Assembly (NCBI GenBank): GCA_963810485.1
Contig: CAWENQ010000005.1
Coordinates: forward strand, 62,001-126,000
Direction of reading: 5' to 3'
Source: DATKFM01 sp963810485
GTDB taxonomy: Bacteria; Pseudomonadota; Alphaproteobacteria; Dongiales; Dongiaceae
DNA: 64,000 nucleotides
Each line of letters starts with the position of its first letter. Within the stretch, counting starts at the first letter, position 1. The notes below the pieces were generated by a model that saw only the letters and a list, made by a program, of their open reading frames with translations, made no database searches and was not told the DNA's origin. Positions 18,479 to 28,985 of the stretch are shown in pieces. Made by a program: the position numbers and the translations under genes.

Positions 18479-18599
18479 ATTTTGTCGCCGCGCCCTACGC
18501 CGCGATCTCCGGCGCCGCCGCCCAGATATCCTTCAGCAGCCCCAGCAGCACGTTGATCAGGGGATCGGTCTCGCGCTCGCGCAGATAGATGAACTGCAG
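18317..18599. repeat. 283-bp direct repeat, left copy (pairs with 20571-20853)
   Basis: The segment matches 20571-20853 at a constant offset of 2254 bases with about five mismatches and no gaps. It contains the third palindromic unit plus 109 bases matching the 3' end of the LysR gene. The matching stops abruptly after GATGAACTGCAG at both places. The cyclase-TPR gene lies between the two copies. Confidence 0.85.
18491..18599 (-). pseudogene. Orphan 3' fragment of the LysR gene
   Basis: Read on the minus strand this encodes LQFIYLRERETDPLINVLLG and LLKDIWAAAPEIAA, the last 36 or so residues of the LysR regulator at 20749-21645. Nothing upstream of the fragment (beyond 18599) resembles the rest of that gene. 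It is therefore a duplicated tail and not a separate gene. Confidence 0.8.
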
Positions 18600-18764
18600 G
18601 GACGAGGCAGGCGTCGATCCCCAACTACCCGAACGGCCATGCGCAGCATCTGTACTTGAAGCAACTCGTCAGCATGTGAGTTTCGCCCCGAACTTCGATG
18701 GTAGACGCCCTCGCAAATGGCCGATAAAATCGGTGGTATTGCGTTCTCTGAGGGCGACCCTTCC

Positions 18765-20501
18765 ATGGCCGAAGAACGCGTTCAACGCCGACTCGCCGCC
18801 ATTCTGGCTGCTGACGTGGTCGGATACAGCCGGTTGATGGAACGGGACGAGACCGGGACATTGGCCGCTCTCAAATCGCGCCGCAAAGAGGTGCTGGAGC
18901 CGCTGGTTGCACATAATCAGGGGCGCGTCTTCAAGGTGACTGGTGACGGCGTGTTGGTGCAGTTCGACAGCGCCGTCAACGCCGTGCAATGCGCCATCGA
19001 CCTTCAGCGGGGGATGGCCACGGCGACCGGCGATCAGTCCGACGGTCGCTCTATCGTTCTCCGTATCGGCGTCAATCTGGGTGACGTGCTTGTCGAAGGT
19101 AGCGATCTGTACGGCGACGGCGTCAATATTGCGGCTCGCCTTGAAAGCATCGCGGAACCTGGCGGCATCCTTGTCTCGGGAACTGTCTATGATCATGCCA
19201 AGAACAAGATCAATGCAGGATTCGACGACCTGGGTGCCCAGATCCTGAAGAACATCGCCGAGCCTGTTCGAGTCTATCGCGTCGCCGGAACGCCGCCCAC
19301 TGCAACTGCTGCATTGCACGTCAGCTCTGAAAAACCGTCGATTGCTGTGCTGCCGTTCACGAACATGAGTGACGGCGCGGATCAGCAGTATTTCAGCGAT
19401 GGCATCACCGAAGATATCATCACCGAACTATCCCGATTCCGGCAACTGCATGTGCTCGCCCGAAACTCTTCGTTCCAATACCGCGGAAAAGATGTCGACG
19501 TCGTTCGCGCCGGCCGCGAGCTGGGCGTTCAATATCTTGTCGAGGGGAGCGTTCGCAGGTTCGGTGGCCGCGTCCGCATCACGGCGCAGCTCGTCGAGAC
19601 CGGATCGGGCCATCACCTATGGGCCGATCGATTTGATCGCGATCAGGAAGACATTTTTGCCGTCCAAGACCAAGTCGTGGGAACAATCGTGGGAACTCTC
19701 GTGGGCCGCCTCGAAGCGGCCAGTGCCGAGCGGGTCACGCGGCGGCCGCCCGCGAGCCTGGCGGCGTATGAGTGCGTCCTGCGCGCGAATGCCCTGTCTT
19801 ACGACGATGTCAAAGCCGAGGCGGAGGGACGTATCCTTTTCAAGAGGGCGATCGAACTCGATCCGGGCTACGCGCGGGCGTACGCGCTCCTGGCGGTCAA
19901 TCTCCTCTACGAATGGTTCCGGGACATGAGTGCATCCGATAGCGCGCTTGACCAGGCATTCGACTATGCAAAGAAGGCTGTCGAACTCGATGAACAAGAC
20001 AGCCTCTGCCAAGGCGTGCTTGGCTCGGTTTATCTACACCGCCAATCCCACGAACTGGCCGAGCACTACTTCCGGAAATCGCTCGAATTGAACCGGAACA
20101 GACCGGCAATGATGACCAGCCTTGGGTCATTCAATGCCTATATGGGAAAGACCGAGGAGGCTATGAGGTGCTTCGCGGAGGCAAGGCTCCTGGATCCCCA
20201 TTTCGATCCATCATGGTACTGGAGCGAGTTTGGCTCCATTTGTTTCATCGCGCACCGATATGACGAGGCTATCGCGGCACTGAGCCGTTCTCGGAACATG
20301 CCATACTGGGTACATGTATATCTGGCCGCATCTCATGTGCAGATGGGCAGGATCGATCGCGCAAAAGACCATGCGGCCAGCGTTTTGCGCCTAATACCTG
20401 ATTTCTCGGTGAACCGATTTGCGGCAAAGGAGCCGTTCAAGCATTCGGCAGATCGCGACCATCTGCTCGACGCCCTGCGCAAGGCGGGGCTGCCCGAGTA
20501 G
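18765..20501 (+). CDS. Adenylate/guanylate cyclase with C-terminal TPR repeats
   Basis: A 578-residue soluble protein. The N-terminal class III cyclase domain (about 1-170) has RRLAAILAADVVGYSRLMER, KVTGDGVLVQFDSAVNAVQC, RIGVNLGDVLVEGSDLYGDG and VNIAARLESIAEPGG. A central region (about 200-310) with PSIAVLPFTNMSDGADQQYF, LSRFRQLHVLARNSSF and GVQYLVEGSVRR matches the TolB-like segment common in rhizobial cyclase-TPR proteins. Tetratricopeptide repeats follow to the end. The ATG at 18765 begins the typical MAEERVQRRLAAIL; an in-frame ATG at 18717 adds 16 residues. Base composition is less GC-rich than its neighbours, and it sits between 283-bp direct repeats, both signs of a separate arrival. 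Its trigger and downstream effector are unknown. Confidence 0.88.
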   Translation: MAEERVQRRLAAILAADVVGYSRLMERDETGTLAALKSRRKEVLEPLVAHNQGRVFKVTGDGVLVQFDSAVNAVQCAIDLQRGMATATGDQSDGRSIVLRIGVNLGDVLVEGSDLYGDGVNIAARLESIAEPGGILVSGTVYDHAKNKINAGFDDLGAQILKNIAEPVRVYRVAGTPPTATAALHVSSEKPSIAVLPFTNMSDGADQQYFSDGITEDIITELSRFRQLHVLARNSSFQYRGKDVDVVRAGRELGVQYLVEGSVRRFGGRVRITAQLVETGSGHHLWADRFDRDQEDIFAVQDQVVGTIVGTLVGRLEAASAERVTRRPPASLAAYECVLRANALSYDDVKAEAEGRILFKRAIELDPGYARAYALLAVNLLYEWFRDMSASDSALDQAFDYAKKAVELDEQDSLCQGVLGSVYLHRQSHELAEHYFRKSLELNRNRPAMMTSLGSFNAYMGKTEEAMRCFAEARLLDPHFDPSWYWSEFGSICFIAHRYDEAIAALSRSRNMPYWVHVYLAASHVQMGRIDRAKDHAASVLRLIPDFSVNRFAAKEPFKHSADRDHLLDALRKAGLPE

Positions 20502-20570
20502 TCACAGGGCATGCGCAAGCCCTCACCCATCTCCTGCAGGGCACCGAAGCGGAGGTTCACTGAGTCCAGA

Positions 20571-20853
20571 CGCCTCGCCCCACGAAGTGGGGAGAGGCAG
20601 GTGATATCCGCGTTCAGCGGATATCACCGGTGAGGGGTGTCGATGACGTGTGCAGCGCTACCGAGCGTCGGCTCATCTCCGCCCCTCACCCTAACCCTCT
20701 CCCCGCAAGCGGGGCGAGGGGACAGTTTTTTCATTTTGTCGCTGCGCGCTACGCCGCGATCTCCGGCGCTGCGGCCCAGATATCCTTCAGCAGCCCCAGC
20801 AGCACGTTGATCAGGGGATCGGTCTCGCGCTCGCGCAGATAGATGAACTGCAG
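20571..20853. repeat. 283-bp direct repeat, right copy, containing a fourth palindromic unit
   Basis: The right partner of 18317-18599. It contains one palindromic unit (20571-20731) and the last 105 bases or so of the intact LysR gene. Because the LysR gene is whole on this side, this copy is the original context and the left copy is the duplicate. Confidence 0.85.
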
Positions 20854-21645
20854 CGTTGTCACCAGCCGCGTGTCGCCCCAAAGGCTGACTTGGCCGCGCG
20901 CCTGCCGGTCCAGCGCCTTGTCCTCGCGCATCAGTGCCAGCCCGAGTCCCGATTTTACCAGCGAGCTGACCACGGACTCGTTGTCGGCCTCGAGGATCTT
21001 TTCAGGGTAGACGCCATGCTTGCGGAACTGCGCCGTGGCCAGCTGATTGTGGGTGCTGATGGCCGGGGGAATGATCCAGGGCAGCGCGGCGATCTCTTTC
21101 CAGCCGGCATTGATGATGCGCTCGCGCCACGCCGCGGGCGCGGCGACGCGGTAGGCGATCTCGCGCAGGGGGAAGCGATTGACAGCCGGATGTGTCGTTT
21201 CGCCATAGTAGAAACTGGCGTCCAGATCGCCATCCGCCACCGCCGCGAAGGCGGCGCCGGAAACCTCATGCTGCAGCTCGATGCGGATCAGCGGATGCTT
21301 CCGCATCGCCAGCGACAGCAGGTCGCCGATGCGGATGAACTCCGGGTCGGCCAGGGTGCCGAGCCGGATCGTGCCGGCCAGTTCGCCGCGCAGCGTGCCG
21401 GCCTCGTGCCGCAGGGCCTGGGCGGCCGACAGCACCGACTGCGCCTGGGACAGCAGCCGCCGCCCGGCGGAGGTCAGGGCCATGCCGGCGGGCGTGCGCT
21501 CGAACAGCGCCAGGCCGAGCTCGTCCTCCAGGGCCTTGATCTGGCTGCTCAGCGCCGGCTGGCTGATATGCAGCCGCTCGGCGGCGCGGGTCAGATGGCC
21601 CATCTCGGCGACGGCCGCAAAGCTGCGTAGCTGATAGATCTCCAT
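20749..21645 (-). CDS. LysR family transcriptional regulator
   Basis: A 298-residue regulator. The N-terminal winged helix-turn-helix is classic: MEIYQLRSFAAVAEMGHLTR, AAERLHISQPALSSQIKALE, DELGLALFERTPAGMALTSA. The C-terminal two-lobed effector domain follows. The ATG at 21645 was chosen because LysR proteins begin directly before this motif; a GTG at 21666 would add seven residues. Its last 36 codons are duplicated at 18491-18599. The nearest divergent gene is the small DUF1127 gene. The target is not evident; the catabolic run at 10-18 kb is one candidate, now separated by the inserted cyclase gene. Confidence 0.9.
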   Translation of the reverse strand: MEIYQLRSFAAVAEMGHLTRAAERLHISQPALSSQIKALEDELGLALFERTPAGMALTSAGRRLLSQAQSVLSAAQALRHEAGTLRGELAGTIRLGTLADPEFIRIGDLLSLAMRKHPLIRIELQHEVSGAAFAAVADGDLDASFYYGETTHPAVNRFPLREIAYRVAAPAAWRERIINAGWKEIAALPWIIPPAISTHNQLATAQFRKHGVYPEKILEADNESVVSSLVKSGLGLALMREDKALDRQARGQVSLWGDTRLVTTLQFIYLRERETDPLINVLLGLLKDIWAAAPEIAA

Positions 21646-21828
21646 GCCGTTCAGACTGCCTTTCACCCCAAGCCTACCATGAAAATGGTGCGACGCAACA
21701 ATAGCTTATCTAGGGATAGCATTACATTATGTCATTCATTCAAATAACAAATTTGATTTGAGCGCCGGGTTCTCCAACATGTGATAGCGCAATGCAGCAA
21801 TTTCCATGACTCTCCGAAGGAGGTTGGA

Positions 21829-22059
21829 ATGGCGCTATCAGGATTGTTGTCGTCTCCGGGGGCTTTCGCCCCTCGGCCGTCCGGCTTTCGGGCGGCCCTG
21901 AAGCGAATATCCGAGTATTTCGAGCTGAACGACTGGCAGCGGCGCGCCCGCCGCGAGGAAGCCTACCTGGCGCAATCCGCCAGCCTCGAGGACCTGGAGC
22001 GCCGCATGCGCGACCTCGACCGCGAAGACCGGCGTCCGCGGTTCATCGGGTATTTCTGA
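21829..22059 (+). CDS. DUF1127 domain-containing small protein
   Basis: A 76-residue protein. The ATG at 21829 is preceded by a strong Shine-Dalgarno (GAAGGAGG). The C-terminal half, LNDWQRRARREEAYLAQSAS followed by LEDLERRMRDLDRED, shows the amphipathic Arg-rich helix of DUF1127 proteins (YjiS-like). In alphaproteobacteria such small Arg-rich proteins have been linked to RNA or phosphate/stress metabolism, but this copy's role is unknown. Confidence 0.75.
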   Translation: MALSGLLSSPGAFAPRPSGFRAALKRISEYFELNDWQRRARREEAYLAQSASLEDLERRMRDLDREDRRPRFIGYF

Positions 22060-22112
22060 GTAAGGCCTGAGAGAGTTTCTCGAGCGCCACCCGCCAGTTT
22101 CGCAACCATCGG

Positions 22113-22324
22113 TGTCATCCCGGAAACCGCGCTTCAGCGCGGTTGTCCGGGACCCAAGAACACGAGCTTATCCAAGCTGTGACGATGGTTCCTCGCTGCT
22201 GCAAGGCATCGCGCATACATCAACGCGCCGCCACAGACAACGCGCGACGCATAAACTCCACCTGTCACTTCCCGTGTTCTTGGGTCCCGGGCTCCGCCGC
22301 TGAAGCGGCGGCCCCGGGATGACA
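22113..22324. repeat. Large inverted repeat with nested hairpins
   Basis: The left arm runs TGTCATCCCGG, an inner palindrome CCGCGCTTCAGCGCGG, then CCGGGACCCAAGAACACG. The right arm is its reverse complement in layout: CGTGTTCTTGGGTCCCGGG, inner palindrome CCGCCGCTGAAGCGGCGG, then CCCCGGGATGACA. About 110 bases separate the arms. The structure resembles paired interspersed palindromic elements of alphaproteobacteria. It contains no gene. Confidence 0.75.
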
Positions 22325-22663
22325 ATCTTTGGTGACTTCGAAGTATAGGACTCCATTCTTGAACGGTCGTCCCGCGCGCCTATATGAACTCCCTCGCCGC
22401 AACCGCGGCCTCGATGTTGGACATCGTATATAGGACTACGGCATGCCACCGTGCCTCGGTGGACCCGATGCCGGGGTGATTCCCTTGTATGGCATCGTTC
22501 CCAGGAATCAGGGTCCCCCGGCGAAGAAACTGGCGTTTCCCGGGATGGCCGAGGAAATTCAACGGGCTATGCAGGAATCCCTGGCGCGCGCGGGGTTCGC
22601 AACAGCTTTGCAATCGCTCGATTTCCGTGCGCGTAAAATGCGCAAAAATGCGCGCTTCCCGGC
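22325..22663. other. Intergenic region, no gene seen
   Basis: No coding sequence on either strand shows recognisable similarity. GATGTTGGACATCGTATAT at 22413-22431 resembles the rRNA leader motif found at 38252 and 40461, but no rRNA is nearby. The region lies downstream of the dimethylformamidase-like gene on the minus strand. Confidence 0.5.
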
Positions 22664-24908
22664 CTACCCGCCGACGAACGGCTTTGGATCGATGAACCGC
22701 CGCAGCACGTTCTCGGTAATGCGGGACACGTTGTTGTCGTGGCCGTTGTGGGACAGGCTGCCGATCCAGGCGATGGAGCCGGTGGAAAACACCGCACCTC
22801 CCGCCGGCATCTCGAAGAACACCAGGTCGGCGCGCACGAGGTCGGACTGGCTGCCGGTGAGGTGCGGCGAGTTCACGAGGATCTCCTCGCAGACCACCAT
22901 GTAGAGATCGGAATGGCCTTCCGATGAGGCCAGCACCAGCGCGTGGGGCGGCGTGCCCAGCAGCGGGTCGGCGCGGTCCAGCTCCAGCCCGGCGGCGCCG
23001 CCGCCCACCAGGCCGAAATCGCCGATCAGCTCGTCCCGGCCCGACGCCCTCGAAGATGAAGCCAGCGCGCGGATCGAAACTGCCGGGCTGGCGCCGGTAG
23101 TAGGACGAGACGTCGAAGCCCTGGGCGGTGAAGCCGACGCCGGTGAGAACTTGCGGCGGCCGGCCGTTGCGCCGCCAGAGCCCGCCATACTCGCCGTTGA
23201 AGCTCTGATAGTACTCGCCGGGCTCCGCCGCCCAGGTGCGGATGCCGCCTTCGCCGCGCCGCACCTCGATCACGCCGGGCTGGTCACCGTGGAAGGCGAT
23301 GCGCCAGTAGAAGCCGTTGGCGCCCATATACATCAGCCGCCCGCCGGCGGCGGTGTAGGCGCTGACGGCGTCCAACATCTCCGTCGTGTAGTACTCCGGG
23401 TGGGAACCGGTGAGGATGGCGCGGTAGGGCTTCAGCAGTTCATGCCCCTCGGCATGGAGATCCTCGTCGGTGATGACGTCGTAGCTGAAGCCTTTCGCCT
23501 CCAGCCAGGCGATCAGGTCGAGATCGGCGTTGAACTGCCAGAGGCCGGAGCCGCTGCCGCCCAGCCAGGACGAATAGCGCGGCCGCATGTTCAGGATCGG
23601 CCGCAGGCGCGAGGAGTAGCAGACGCCGCTATCGTCGGAATGGGTGTCGTACAGCGCACCGCCCAGCTCCCGATGCTCGGCCATGTGGATATCCTGGGGC
23701 TGCAGGATGATCAGCCGGCCCATGAGCATCTCCGCGCCGGCGGCATTCACCGGCGCGTGGTCGTTGGCATAGGCCATGTAGCTGGCGGTCGGCGCCAGGA
23801 AGGCGATGTCGGCGGTGGCCGTGCCGCGCTTCGGGCGCACGAAGAACGGGATGTGATCCTCATCCTCGCCGGCCCGCAGCCGCGCCGCATAGATGCCGCT
23901 GCGCAGGCCGTCCGGCACGGTGAAGGCGAAGTCGGGCTTCCAGCCGGCGTCATAGATGTCGTCGTCATGGAAGTGGATAGCACCATATTGGCCGGGCGCG
24001 CGGTTCCAGTTCATCTCCGCGCCCGTCCAGTTGTGGCCCTTCATGGCGCGGGCCGGCAGGTTGACGGCCTTGCCGTGGAGTTTGCTGGGGGAAAGATCGC
24101 GCACACGGGTCGTCGTGATGTCCCGGCCGAAATCCCAGGCGGCGACGATGTCCGGGTGCTGGCCCGCCGTCGGCTCGCGCACTAGGCGGGCTGCTTCCCT
24201 GGGATCGATCGCGCGGCTGAACAGCCTCGGCGAATCGATCTTGCCGTTGTAGTGGCCGGCGATGCCGCCGCGCTTGGCCGCGCTGTCGCCGACCCAGGCC
24301 GCCATCACCAGCGGCCCGGCGCTGGCGGCGCAACCGGACACCTCCGCCTGCAACTCGCCGCCATGGGTGACGCCGGCGTAGCTGTTGACGGGATGCTGCC
24401 ACACCACGGCGCGGCCGGCCTGGGCGTCATAGCTGGCGCCGACGCAATACCATTCTCGCGGCAGCAGCTTCGGACCTGCGGCAATGATCTGTTCGGATTG
24501 CCCGTCGCCGAGGATCAGCGCCGTGGAGCCGGACTCGTCGATGACCAGCGCCCAGCCGCGTTTCTGCGCCGCATCCCAATGCGTCACCAGGCCCTGGCGG
24601 CCCTTGGCCGGCGTGGTCGGCCAGATCATCGCGGCAGCCGTGAAACTGGTCAGCGCCGCCAGCGGCGGCTTGTTCGGCGCCAGCACATGGGAACCGGCGT
24701 AGGCCCGCTGCAGCCGGCCGCGATAGCTGCCATTGACGTCGGCGGCGATTTCTTCCTCGCGAAAGCCGTCGCCGGCGGGGTTGGTGTCGCCATGCACCAG
24801 CCGCGTGATATGGGCGTCGTATTTCTTGTGGCCGTCGCAGCTCACCATGAAGCGGATGCTGTCGCCGGGACCGACGCTGAACCTGTCGGCGTAACCGAGG
24901 ATGCGCAT
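22664..24908 (-). CDS. N,N-dimethylformamidase large subunit-like protein (one frameshift)
   Basis: About 748 residues when repaired. The N-terminus, ILGYADRFSVGPGDSIRFMV, is followed by a LamG/concanavalin-like region (about 100-260) and then the catalytic part with FLAPTASYMAYAND, VCYSSRLRPILNMRPRYSSW, WLEAKGFSYDVITDEDLHAE and LTGSHPEYYTTEMLDAVSAY. This matches the large subunit of DMF amidohydrolase, which uses a mononuclear iron held by two Tyr and one Glu; the Tyr in the first motif and the Glu in HPEYYTTE are candidates. One extra G near 23041 shifts the frame after FIFEGVG; the true continuation is GRDELIGDFGLVGGG and ends at 22664. The 24927-25229 gene just upstream looks like the small subunit. 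The natural amide substrate is unknown. Confidence 0.82.
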
Positions 24909-24926
24909 GGCGGCGGCCCTCCCGGC

Positions 24927-25229
24927 CTATTCCGGCAGATCGCCGCCGGTATGCTGCTTCCAGCGCCGCCGGAAGATCGCCAGCTCCGCCGCGTTCAGAT
25001 CGGTGAACCGCAGATCCGGGATGATCTTGACGGAATCGCCGCGCACGCCCGTCAGCCGGCCGACAACCCATTCCCGATGCGGCGTCACGCAGACCAGGAC
25101 GAATTTGCCCTGCTGCGGCACACCGCGCATGGCGTTGAGGACGCGCTGCAGGCCCGGGCTGTGCTTGCCCACCGGCTTCGCCCGGAACTCGTCGACGTGC
25201 GTGATATCTTCGTTCCTGATCTTATACAT
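24927..25229 (-). CDS. Small protein, probable N,N-dimethylformamidase small subunit
   Basis: A 100-residue soluble protein starting MYKIRNEDITHVDEF. The core KHSPGLQRVLNAMRGVPQ and HREWVVGRLTG, and the C-terminal LNAAELAIFRRRW, resemble by pattern the small alpha subunit of bacterial dimethylformamidase, though this copy is shorter than the roughly 130 residues known. It ends 18 bases before the large-subunit-like gene on the same strand, so the two form an operon. The assignment rests on this pairing and on motif recollection, so confidence is moderate. Confidence 0.6.
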   Translation of the reverse strand: MYKIRNEDITHVDEFRAKPVGKHSPGLQRVLNAMRGVPQQGKFVLVCVTPHREWVVGRLTGVRGDSVKIIPDLRFTDLNAAELAIFRRRWKQHTGGDLPE

Positions 25230-25351
25230 GGCATCCCCGTCTGCGCGCTGATGAGAACCGAGCGGCGGCGGATTTGCAAGCTGTGGCGAGCCCCTCGAAC
25301 CAGGACCGGCAATGCCTTAATGTCGAACCAGCGGCGAAACGAGGATTGCGC

Positions 25352-26449
<1,098 letters not shown>

Positions 26450-26454
26450 ACCGT

Positions 26455-27741
26455 TTAGCTGAGCTTGGCGACCTCGCGTCGGACCTGCCGCGCGGCGGCG
26501 GTGACTGTGCCAATGTCCCGGTAGCGTTCGGTATGAACCATCATGTCGCGGGCAAGGCGCAGCGCCCGGGTCTCGCAGAGCGCTCGGCTATCCGCGTCCT
26601 TGATCCACTCGAAATCGATATTGTGGGCCAAGCCGAGGATGCGCCGGATGGTCTTCGCCGCCGCGAAGCCGACGGTATCGGCGAACAGCCGGTCCATATA
26701 GGCCTGTCGTTCCACTTCCAGCCGGGACTTGGACGGGGCGCCGGCGAACAGCGCCTGCGGATAGGCATCGCCCGTGGCGTTGTCGCGCCATAGCGAGAGG
26801 AACTGCTCGCGGAAGCGCGTCCATACCTCTTCGGTCGTGGCCAGCACCCAATCCTGATACTCCGCGCGCGGCGACTTTGAAGTGGCGTGGCCGTCCTGGC
26901 TGAAGTAGCTCATCAGCAGATTGCCTAGCACCGCGCCGACATCGAATCCCATGGGGCCGAAGAAGGCGAATTCGGGGTCGATGATCCGGGTGTCGGACTC
27001 CGTGATCATGATCGAGCCCGTATGGAGATCGCCATGGATCAGCGCCTCGGCCGAGGACAGGAACTTCAGCTTGAGCCGGGAGATCGCCAGCTTGAGTTCG
27101 GGATCTCCGCGGAATTCCTCAGCGATGCCGTCGAGCTGCGGCTTGGTCCAGCGGTTGCGTTCATGGATGATGTAGGGATCGGTGAAGATCAGATCCTCGG
27201 TGATCTTGCAGAGCTCGGTGTTGTCGCAGAACACCGCCATCTGCCGCTTCTTGTCGCCGGCCGGCAGCGCCAGGTCCGAGGTGAAGTACAGCGACTTCGC
27301 CATGTAGCCGGCAATGTCGGCGGCAAATCGGGGATAGCGGATTCCCTGGATCATGCCGCGGCGCATGATGATGTGGGGCTGCAGCAGCTCCATGACGATG
27401 GCATAGAGCAGCGGATCGTAGTGATAGATCTCCGGCAGCAGCCGGCCCACCTGGCGGCCATGCTCGGTCAGGCATTGATGCTCGAAGTAGGCGCGCTTCA
27501 GCGGCATCGGCCAGCCTTCGCCCACCAGCCGCACATAGGGCAGGGCCTGCTTGACGCAGACGCCGCCGGCCGGTCCTCTGACAATGAAGACGAGATTCAG
27601 ATTGCCGTCGCCGACTTCGATGACCTTCCACTCGCCGGGCTTGCCGCCGAGCCGCGCGGCCACTGCCGGCAGCGCGGCCAGGAACGGCGGAAGGCTTGCG
27701 GCATCCAACGGCCGGTAGCCGGCGGGCGTCTCCAAAGGCAA
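26455..27741 (-). CDS. mtnK: S-methyl-5-thioribose kinase
   Basis: A 428-residue kinase of the aminoglycoside-phosphotransferase/choline-kinase fold. EVGDGNLNLVFIVRGPAGGV and VCVKQALPYVRLVGEGWPM are typical of MtnK. EALIHGDLHTGSIMITESD contains the catalytic Asp of the HGDLH motif, and RIIDPEFAFFGPMGFDVGA the metal-binding region. It phosphorylates 5-methylthioribose to supply the substrate of MtnA encoded next door. No other salvage genes (mtnB, C, D) are in the window. Confidence 0.94.
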   Translation of the reverse strand: MPLETPAGYRPLDAASLPPFLAALPAVAARLGGKPGEWKVIEVGDGNLNLVFIVRGPAGGVCVKQALPYVRLVGEGWPMPLKRAYFEHQCLTEHGRQVGRLLPEIYHYDPLLYAIVMELLQPHIIMRRGMIQGIRYPRFAADIAGYMAKSLYFTSDLALPAGDKKRQMAVFCDNTELCKITEDLIFTDPYIIHERNRWTKPQLDGIAEEFRGDPELKLAISRLKLKFLSSAEALIHGDLHTGSIMITESDTRIIDPEFAFFGPMGFDVGAVLGNLLMSYFSQDGHATSKSPRAEYQDWVLATTEEVWTRFREQFLSLWRDNATGDAYPQALFAGAPSKSRLEVERQAYMDRLFADTVGFAAAKTIRRILGLAHNIDFEWIKDADSRALCETRALRLARDMMVHTERYRDIGTVTAAARQVRREVAKLS

Positions 27742-27977
27742 TGGCTCCCCCTCGTCCTAATCGTTTCGTATGACGCCATTCTTGTTTGATCGCCGCCGCC
27801 ACGCAAGCGCTTGACTTCGCTTCTATCCGCTCTGAATACTCGGGACCAACCCGCGATATTCCGCCTCATGCCGGATGGCACAGCGGCAGGGCAAAAGACG
27901 GGGCATGCACGAAGGGAGGGCTTGCGGGCGATGTGGCTTGGCCTTCGGGATCTGCGCGGCGGAGAGCCGGCGCTGTG

Positions 27978-28976
27978 ATGGCGGAAGTTTCCGGGAGCGC
28001 CGCAGCGCCTGATAACGCGCATACCGAGGCGCTGCCGGAGTGGTTTACGCGCAAGCGACGCCGCGGCAATCTGATCGTCAGCCCGATCGTGCCTTGGATC
28101 ATGGTCGGGATTCCGGTGGCGATCCTGGTGGCGATCGTCGTCTATCCCACCGTCTGGATGGCCTACCACGCCTTCCAGGACACCAACATGATGAGCCTGT
28201 TCAACGGCGAGTGGAGCTATGTCGGCTGGCAGAACTTCGCCACCGCGATCTCCGACGACCGCTTCCTCAGCAGCGTCAAGCATCTGATCCGATATCTGCT
28301 GTTCGGCGCCTGCCTGCAGGTGGTGCTGGGCGTGGCGCTGGCGCTGATCCTCTATGAATGCGTGAAGAACAACACGCTTCGCACCGTCATCCTGATCCTG
28401 CTGGTATTGCCGATGATGCTGCCGCCGTCGATCGTCGGCGTGCTCTGGAAATTCCTGCTGCAGGCGAACAATGGCGGCTTCAATCATCTGCTGATCAATC
28501 TGCATTTGCTGCCGGCCGCCGATCGCATCGACTGGCTCGGCACCAAGCTGTCGCTTTGGGCCATCACGTTGGTGGATGTCTGGCAATGGACGGCGCTGCC
28601 GCTGCTGATCGTCTATAGCGGCCGCGTCTCGTTGCCGCCGGCAATCTACGAGGCCGCGCGCGTCGACGGCGCCTCGGGCTGGCTGGTGCTGCGGCGGATC
28701 ACCTTGCCGATGCTGAAGGAGATCATCGCCATCGCCTTCATCATCAGGTTCATGGATGCCTACAAATTCGTCGACCATGTGTCCGTCATGACCCAGGGGG
28801 GGCCGTCGGAATCGTCGGAATTGCCGGTTTTCATCGCCTTCCAGAAGGGTATCCGCGAATTCCAGGTGGGCGAGGCGGCGGCCCAGGCCTGGCTGATCTT
28901 CGCCGTCGCCGCCGTGCTGATCACGCTATTCCTGAAATACATGAAGCGCGTGCTCAAGGCGCAGGCGATCGCGTAG
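27978..28976 (+). CDS. Sugar ABC transporter permease (CUT1, MalF/UgpA-like)
   Basis: A 332-residue inner-membrane protein with six or so transmembrane helices, the first being IVPWIMVGIPVAILVAIVVY. EAARVDGASGWLVLRRITLP is the EAA loop that contacts the ATPase. The ATG at 27978 is chosen because the upstream in-frame extension (from 27786) is not protein-like. It opens a transporter operon; the second permease starts ten bases after its stop. Together with the next four genes it forms a CUT1 importer for a sugar or polyol. Confidence 0.88.
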   Translation: MAEVSGSAAAPDNAHTEALPEWFTRKRRRGNLIVSPIVPWIMVGIPVAILVAIVVYPTVWMAYHAFQDTNMMSLFNGEWSYVGWQNFATAISDDRFLSSVKHLIRYLLFGACLQVVLGVALALILYECVKNNTLRTVILILLVLPMMLPPSIVGVLWKFLLQANNGGFNHLLINLHLLPAADRIDWLGTKLSLWAITLVDVWQWTALPLLIVYSGRVSLPPAIYEAARVDGASGWLVLRRITLPMLKEIIAIAFIIRFMDAYKFVDHVSVMTQGGPSESSELPVFIAFQKGIREFQVGEAAAQAWLIFAVAAVLITLFLKYMKRVLKAQAIA

Positions 28977-28985
28977 GCCCGATCA

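Noticed and set aside
18765..20501. The cyclase-TPR gene as part of an insertion sequence
   Set aside because: No transposase and no terminal inverted repeats are seen; the flanks are long direct repeats of host sequence.
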